NCBI RefSeq assembly: GCF_004923205.2
Contig: NZ_SELD02000018.1
Coordinates: 248,001-312,000 of the forward strand
Reading direction: 5' to 3'
From: Paracoccus aeridis
Lineage (GTDB): Bacteria; Pseudomonadota; Alphaproteobacteria; Rhodobacterales; Rhodobacteraceae
DNA length: 64,000 nt
The position numbers were made by a program, and so were the translations under genes. Below are positions 60,235 to 64,000 of the stretch, one piece after another (within the stretch, counting starts at the first letter, position 1; each line of letters begins with the position of its first letter). The notes under the pieces were generated by a model. The model ran no database searches, was not told where the DNA came from, and saw only the letters and a list, made by a program, of their open reading frames with translations.

Positions 60235-60837
60235 TCAGCTTTCCAGCTCTGCGTCCCAGTACAGGAAATCCATCCAGCTGTGGTGCAGGTGGTTCGGCGG
60301 GAAGCGCCGGCCGACCGCGTGCATTGCCTCGGCCGTGGGCCGCTCCGGCGCGCGGCGCAGCTTGAGGCCCGAGTTCCGCAGGCTCTTGTTCGCCTTCTTC
60401 AGGTTGCAGGGCGAGCAGGCAGCGACGACGTTTTCCCAGCTCGTCACCCCGCCGCGCGACCGCGGCACCACGTGGTCGAACGTCAGGTCGCCCCTGGCGC
60501 CGCAGTACTGGCAGCAGAATTCGTCCCGCAGGAAAAGATTGAAGCGCGTGAATGCCACGCGCTTCTGGGGTCTGACGAATTCCTTGAGCACCACGACCGA
60601 CGGTATCCGTATCGCCGATCGCTGGCTTCGGACCACGTCGTCGTATTCCGCGAGGATCGTGACCCGGTCGAGGAACACGGCCTTCACCGCCTCCTGCCAG
60701 GGCCAGAGCGACAGGGGATAGTAGGACAGCGGGCGGAAATCGGCGTTCAGCACCAGCGCCGGATTGCGCCTGAGCGATGACGGGTCACGCACGAACTGGG
60801 TGCGGAAATCCGTGTTCAGCTGCCGCTCGTCGAGCAT
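60235..60837 (-). CDS. HNH endonuclease family protein
   Basis: A 200-aa protein with an HNH domain in the middle: two zinc-binding CxxC pairs (FCCQYCGARG and AACSPCNLKKANKSL) enclose the catalytic TFDHVVPRSRGGVTSWENVV. The preceding 90 residues (LVLNADFRPLSYYPLSLWPWQEA) are typical of a chromosomal HNH family widespread in alphaproteobacteria, whose role is unknown and not linked to restriction here. ATG 60837 lies about 55 bp after a well-formed promoter. Confidence 0.93.
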   Translation of the reverse strand: MLDERQLNTDFRTQFVRDPSSLRRNPALVLNADFRPLSYYPLSLWPWQEAVKAVFLDRVTILAEYDDVVRSQRSAIRIPSVVVLKEFVRPQKRVAFTRFNLFLRDEFCCQYCGARGDLTFDHVVPRSRGGVTSWENVVAACSPCNLKKANKSLRNSGLKLRRAPERPTAEAMHAVGRRFPPNHLHHSWMDFLYWDAELES

Positions 60838-60894
60838 GTCGCGTGATCCGTCCCTTCGTCTGTCGCCTGCCGCCGGGTCGTCGCATTCCCGGCA

Positions 60895-60922
60895 ACTATA
60901 AGTCGCGGCCGACCGCTGGCAA
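60895..60922 (-). promoter_or_regulatory. Sigma-70-like promoter of the HNH gene
   Basis: On the minus strand TTGCCA (60917-60922) and TATAGT (60895-60900) are separated by 16 bp, 58 bp upstream of the HNH start codon. Both boxes have one or two mismatches to the consensus. Confidence 0.55.
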
Positions 60923-61044
60923 GCGCCTGCATGTTGATGGAAACCGTAATTCCGGACCGTTACGTTCGTGTGAATGCACGAAGATGGCCCGTGAAACAGG
61001 CGACGCCGTCTCGCCAACAGGCGCGCGACGTGCGAGCGTGAGGC

Positions 61045-61479
61045 ATGGGCAAGACGACTCCCCCGCTTCTCGGCACGCTCGAATCGGCCTTGTACGCATC
61101 GGACCTGGACGCGGCCGAGGCATTCTGGACCGGGATCATGGGCCTGGCGGTCTTCCAGAAGGTTCCGGGCCGGCACGTGTTCCTGCGCGTGGCCGAAGGC
61201 CCGCCCTCGCAGGTCCTGCTGGTGTTCAACCCCTCGGCGACCCGCGTTCCGCCCGCGGCGGACGCGCGCCTGCCCGTTCCGCCGCACGGGGCCGAGGGCC
61301 AGGGGCATTACTGCATGGCCGTCGATCCCGCGCGGCTGGACGACTGGCGCGCGCATCTGGAAGCGGCCGGGGTGGCGATCGAGGCCGACTTCCGCTGGCC
61401 GAACGGCCGCCGCTCGGTCTATTTCCGCGACCCCGCCGGGAACTCGATCGAACTGGCCGACCCGGCGATCTGGGACTGA
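61045..61479 (+). CDS. VOC-family (glyoxalase/dioxygenase fold) protein
   Basis: A 144-aa vicinal-oxygen-chelate protein made of two beta-alpha-beta-beta-beta repeats: LESALYASDLDAAEAFWTGIMG starts the first and GHYCMAVDPARLDDWRAHLEAAG the second, which ends RSVYFRDPAGNSIELADP. His in GHYC and Glu in SIELAD are likely metal ligands. It could be a dioxygenase, a fosfomycin-resistance-like enzyme or a lyase. No partner gene identifies the substrate. Confidence 0.9.
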   Translation: MGKTTPPLLGTLESALYASDLDAAEAFWTGIMGLAVFQKVPGRHVFLRVAEGPPSQVLLVFNPSATRVPPAADARLPVPPHGAEGQGHYCMAVDPARLDDWRAHLEAAGVAIEADFRWPNGRRSVYFRDPAGNSIELADPAIWD

Positions 61480-61501
61480 CGCGCGGGTCGGGCCCGCGGG
61501 C

Positions 61502-62152
61502 CTATCCCAGCACCTCGCGCACGAAGGACAGCGCCGCGCCGAGCCCGTCGGGCGAGATGCCGTGGCCCGTGTTCTTCATCACGTGGCTGTAGACCGTGAA
61601 CCCCGCCCCCAGCAGCGCGTCGCCCGCCAGCCCCATGTCCGCGAACGGCACCATCTGGTCCTGGTCGCCATGGACCAGCAGGATGGGCGGCTTGACCGTC
61701 GCCTCGTGCAGCAGTTGCGGCACCAGCAGCCGGCCAGAAAAGCCCACCACGCCCGCCACCTGCGCCGCGCGCCGCGGCGCCACGTGCAGCGCCATCATCG
61801 TGCCCTGCGAGAAGCCCACCAGCACCATGCGGTCCGCGCCCAGCCCCTCGCGCGCAAGCACCTCGTCCAGGAACGCGTTCAGGTCGTCGACCGACCGGAC
61901 CATCGACTCGCGCGCCTGGTCCTGCGTCGAGCCGTCGAGCCACGGCACCGGAAACCACTGCCGCCCCATCGGGTTGTTGGCGCAGGGCTCGGGCGCGTCG
62001 GGGGCGTAGAAGGCGGTGCCGGGCAGGTGCGGCGACAGCGGATCGGCCAGCCCCAGCAGGTCCGCCCCGTCCGCGCCGTAGCCGTGCAGCAGCACCACGA
62101 CAGAGGTGGCCTTTTCCGGCCCGCGCCGGTCCGATTGCAGTTTCCGTGCCAT
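61502..62152 (-). CDS. Alpha/beta hydrolase, phospholipase/carboxylesterase type
   Basis: A 216-aa esterase of the YpfH/carboxylesterase family. The oxyanion region is VVLLHGYGADGADLLGLAD, the nucleophile Ser lies in VLVGFSQGTMMAL, the acid is in HGDQDQMVPF and the His in HVMKNTGHGIS. It hydrolyses short-chain or lysophospholipid esters in related proteins. It lies 42 bp from the AlkA-type gene on the same strand. Confidence 0.94.
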   Translation of the reverse strand: MARKLQSDRRGPEKATSVVVLLHGYGADGADLLGLADPLSPHLPGTAFYAPDAPEPCANNPMGRQWFPVPWLDGSTQDQARESMVRSVDDLNAFLDEVLAREGLGADRMVLVGFSQGTMMALHVAPRRAAQVAGVVGFSGRLLVPQLLHEATVKPPILLVHGDQDQMVPFADMGLAGDALLGAGFTVYSHVMKNTGHGISPDGLGAALSFVREVLG

Positions 62153-62194
62153 GTGTCCTGTCCCTTGCTGTCCGTCGCGGGCCTGACGCCCGCC

Positions 62195-62836
62195 TCACCT
62201 GACGCCTTCGCGCCCCTTCGCGGTGCCGTAATAGGCCCAGAGCGCGCGGGCCGCGACCGACCGCCACGGCCGCCACGGCTCCGCCATCGCGATCAGCGCG
62301 GCGGGCGTGGGGCGTGCGGGCAGGTCGAACATCATCCGCGCCGCCTCCTGCAGCGCAAGGTCGCCCGCCGCGAAGGCATCGGCGCGGCCGAGCGCGAACT
62401 TGAGATAGATCTCCGCCGTCCAGCGCCCGATGCCGGGCAGCGCGACCAGCGTCTGCGTCACGTCGTCGTCGGGCAGGGTCCGCAGCGCGGCCCAGTCGGG
62501 CGCGGCCGCCGCGATGCCGCGCAGGTAGCGGATCTTCTGCGCCGACAGCCCGCAGGCCCGCAGCGCCTCGTCGGAAGCCGCCGCGATCGCGGCCGGGTCG
62601 GTCAGCCCCGCGGCGTCCAGCCTGGCCCCGATCGCGTCCGCCGCGTGGGTGGACAGCTGCTGCGAGACGACCGCGTTCAGGATCGCGGAAAACCCGTCCT
62701 CGCGCCGGCGCAGCGGCAGGGGCCCGAGTCCGGGCAGCACCCGCGCCCAGACCGGGTCCACCGCGGCAAGGAAGGCGAGCCCCTCCTCCAGGTCGGACGG
62801 CTCGCCGATCAGGCGCATGGCCGGCATTCCCGTCAT
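62195..62836 (-). CDS. DNA-3-methyladenine glycosylase II (AlkA-type)
   Basis: A 213-aa HhH-GPD glycosylase that removes alkylated bases. The helix-hairpin-helix with its Gly/Pro loop is LVALPGIGRWTAEIYLKFAL, and the catalytic aspartate follows in DAFAAGDLALQEA. QQLSTHAADAIGARL and SAQKIRYLRGIA also match the family. It is shorter than E. coli AlkA because the N-terminal domain is absent. Its ATG overlaps the stop of the GntR gene (ATGA), so the two are coupled. Confidence 0.95.
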   Translation of the reverse strand: MTGMPAMRLIGEPSDLEEGLAFLAAVDPVWARVLPGLGPLPLRRREDGFSAILNAVVSQQLSTHAADAIGARLDAAGLTDPAAIAAASDEALRACGLSAQKIRYLRGIAAAAPDWAALRTLPDDDVTQTLVALPGIGRWTAEIYLKFALGRADAFAAGDLALQEAARMMFDLPARPTPAALIAMAEPWRPWRSVAARALWAYYGTAKGREGVR

Positions 62837-63480
62837 TCCCGTCCCTGCTCCACCGTCTCGGCCCAGTCCTTGGCGCCCTGCCTCAGCCGGGTCTCGTAGG
62901 CGCGCGAGATATGCGCGCGCAGGGTGGCGTCGGCCGCATCCGGGTCGCCCGCCCCGATCGCCTGCACGATCTCGCGGTGTTCGGCCAGCGAATCGTCGCC
63001 CCGGCCCGGCACGGCGAGCGAGGAATGCGCCATCAGCGCCATGGTCCGGTGCACGATGTCGAGCTGCTGGACCAGGTAGCGGTTGTGCGACGCCAGGTGG
63101 ATCTGGTGATGGAAGCGCCGGTTCGCGCGCGCCAGCGCCTGCGGATCGTCGAGGATCGCGCGATCCTCCTCGACCATCGCGCCGAGAACGCGCACTTCCT
63201 CGCGGCTCGCGTGGCGGGCGGCAAGGCGGGCGGCCAGCGCCTCGAGCTCGGTGCGGACGGCGTAAAGCTCGGTCAGCTGGTTGTGGTCCAGCGCCGAGAC
63301 GATCAGGCTGCGCCCGTCGCGCGTCAGCATCGACTGCGTCTCGAGCCGCTGCAGCGCCTCGCGCACGGGGGTGCGGCTGACGCCGAACCGCTCTGCCAGT
63401 TCAGATTCGACCAGCCGGTCGCCGGGGCGGTAGGTGCCGTTGTCGATTGCCGACAGGATCAGGGAATAGGCGTCCTTCAT
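62833..63480 (-). CDS. GntR-family transcriptional regulator (FCD/FadR group)
   Basis: A 215-aa regulator with an N-terminal winged helix (YRPGDRLVESELAERFGVSRTPVREALQRLE, residues about 18-48) and an all-helical FCD ligand-binding domain with metal-binding histidines in RRFHHQIHLASHN and EHREIVQAI. Such regulators often respond to acids or sugar acids. It is the first gene of the three-gene leftward group with alkA and the hydrolase; the target genes are unknown. Confidence 0.94.
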   Translation of the reverse strand: MKDAYSLILSAIDNGTYRPGDRLVESELAERFGVSRTPVREALQRLETQSMLTRDGRSLIVSALDHNQLTELYAVRTELEALAARLAARHASREEVRVLGAMVEEDRAILDDPQALARANRRFHHQIHLASHNRYLVQQLDIVHRTMALMAHSSLAVPGRGDDSLAEHREIVQAIGAGDPDAADATLRAHISRAYETRLRQGAKDWAETVEQGRE

Positions 63481-63873
63481 GCGGCAGAGTTGGCCGCCCG
63501 GACGGCGCTTTGCAACCCGTCGGCGTCGGCGAATACGGGCCGGGGTCCGGGCAATGTGGCGCGGTCCCGCCCCCCCAAGCTCTGGCCGGGCTGGCCAGGC
63601 CGCTATGGTCATGGTGGGGGCGCCGCCCCGGGGCGGCAAGCCGCATTCTGCCGATGGACCACGCCGGACAGCCGCGGACTGCCGCGTGCCGGAGCAGACC
63701 GCATAGTTCCCGAGGGCGGTGAAGATGGGAACCAGCGCGGCCGCCATCCGCCGCCGCCGCGTCCCGGGCTTCACGGACAGCCCGTCCCAACGCTTCCCTC
63801 GGCACCCGAAGTGGTGATCCTTGAACCGCCATCCCCCTGACAGGACCGGCGCGGCGTGGTATCAGCACGGCGC
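63481..63873. other. Intergenic region between the GntR gene and the right-edge gene
   Basis: About 390 bp between divergent genes. I see no convincing coding frame. It contains a perfect 16-bp GC palindrome at 63622-63637 (GCCGCCCC/GGGGCGGC), which could be an operator or a hairpin. Promoters for both genes must lie here, but none is clear. Confidence 0.55.
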
Positions 63874-64000
63874 ATGGACACCGCCGCCGCCCCTTCCGCC
63901 ATGGATCCCGCCGCCCTGCGCGCCGACTTCGCGCATGTGGATACGTGGATCTTCGATCTCGACAATACGCTGTATTCCCCCGACGTGCGGCTGTTCGACC
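63874..64000 (+). CDS. HAD-family hydrolase, pyrimidine 5'-nucleotidase-like (3' end missing)
   Basis: Only the first 42 codons are present. They contain the HAD motif I in DTWIFDLDNTLYSPDVRLFD, with the nucleophilic aspartate, in the form typical of the Sdt1/PhoG-type pyrimidine 5'-nucleotidases. The start ATG 63874 gives an Ala-rich lead of about 25 residues; ATG 63901 is an alternative. Confidence 0.85.
   Translation, partial: MDTAAAPSAMDPAALRADFAHVDTWIFDLDNTLYSPDVRLFD

Noticed and set aside
60235-60837. The HNH protein as part of a restriction or defence system
   Set aside because: There is no methyltransferase, helicase or mobile element nearby, and the protein matches a chromosomal HNH family common in alphaproteobacteria.
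63401-63868. A 155-codon frame on the minus strand before the GntR gene
   Set aside because: It overlaps the start of the GntR gene in another frame and has a composition typical of antisense noise.

Overview
The window is a 64 kb piece of very GC-rich chromosome from an alphaproteobacterium, most likely a member of the Rhodobacteraceae (Rhodobacter/Paracoccus type). The evidence is the ctaC-ctaB-small ORF-ctaG order, the lptF-lptG-lptD-surA-pdxA-rsmA string, a DksA lacking most of its zinc-finger cysteines, the DUF4167 protein, the folP-glmM pair and small proteins of a kind I associate with this order. Gene density is high, with many 4-bp ATGA/GTGA stop-start overlaps. I see no rRNA, CRISPR array, insertion sequence, prophage or integrase. 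This is core chromosome with a few atypical genes and short repeats, not an accessory island.

Layout. 1-2561 (-): cytochrome aa3 assembly and subunit genes (ctaC, ctaB, small membrane ORF, ctaG, cut by the left edge). 2705-5554 (+): tldD and dprA, then about 600 bp of non-coding DNA with degenerate repeats. 6166-10092 (-): tatA-tatB-tatC, a DUF815 ATPase and an orphan FliM-like protein. 10308-13254: a membrane aspartyl protease (+) and pepA-holC (-). 13487-21473 (+): outer-membrane/LPS export and housekeeping operon lptF-lptG-lptD-surA-pdxA-rsmA. 21547-25584 (-): DUF4167 protein, prfA-prmC, YceI protein. 25813-27174 (+): rpsF-rpsR-rplI with promoter and terminator. 27349-29886 (+): an acidic small protein, an unknown membrane-anchored protein and a YihY/BrkB protein; the first two are preceded by sequences resembling general-stress (EcfG) promoters. 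29986-31425 (-): tRNA-Leu(UAG) directly upstream of tig. 31509-35234: nnr (-), glnB-glnA (+). 35365-40794 (+): Tat-type amidohydrolase, purB, orphan FliG-like protein, a 47-aa membrane peptide and gap. 40883-41191 (-): small Rhodobacterales-type protein. 41337-46899 (+): pyrC-pyrE, dnaB, DUF486, an MFS exporter and a lytic transglycosylase lipoprotein. 46945-48908 (-): moxR, GST, GNAT. 49112-51038 (+): dksA, a small ORF and an FAD monooxygenase that apparently starts at CTG. 51035-59859 (-): glmM-folP, folB, a SleB-type hydrolase, a PPDK-like protein with an altered ATP-grasp half, xthA and a PA0069-type radical SAM protein ending in QLSLF. 59974-64000: small membrane protein (+), HNH protein (-), VOC protein (+), alpha/beta hydrolase, AlkA-type glycosylase and GntR regulator (-), and the start of a HAD pyrimidine nucleotidase (+) at the right edge.

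Genes that work together here: CtaC with its haem and copper assembly factors; TatABC with at least one apparent Tat substrate in the window (the 35365 amidohydrolase); LptF/G/D with SurA for LPS export and outer-membrane biogenesis; PrfA with its methyltransferase PrmC; GlnB with GlnA in nitrogen control; PyrC with PyrE; FolP and FolB in folate synthesis.

I did not find a convincing new multi-gene system. The observations most worth a second look are the radical SAM protein with a C-terminal clamp-binding-like motif next to xthA, the orphan FliG/FliM-like proteins, the inserted segment in nnr, the altered PPDK paralogue, the CTG-started monooxygenase, the EcfG-like promoters, the DnaA box before dnaB, and a recurring pattern of 12-18 bp tandem duplications, three of which span stop codons.
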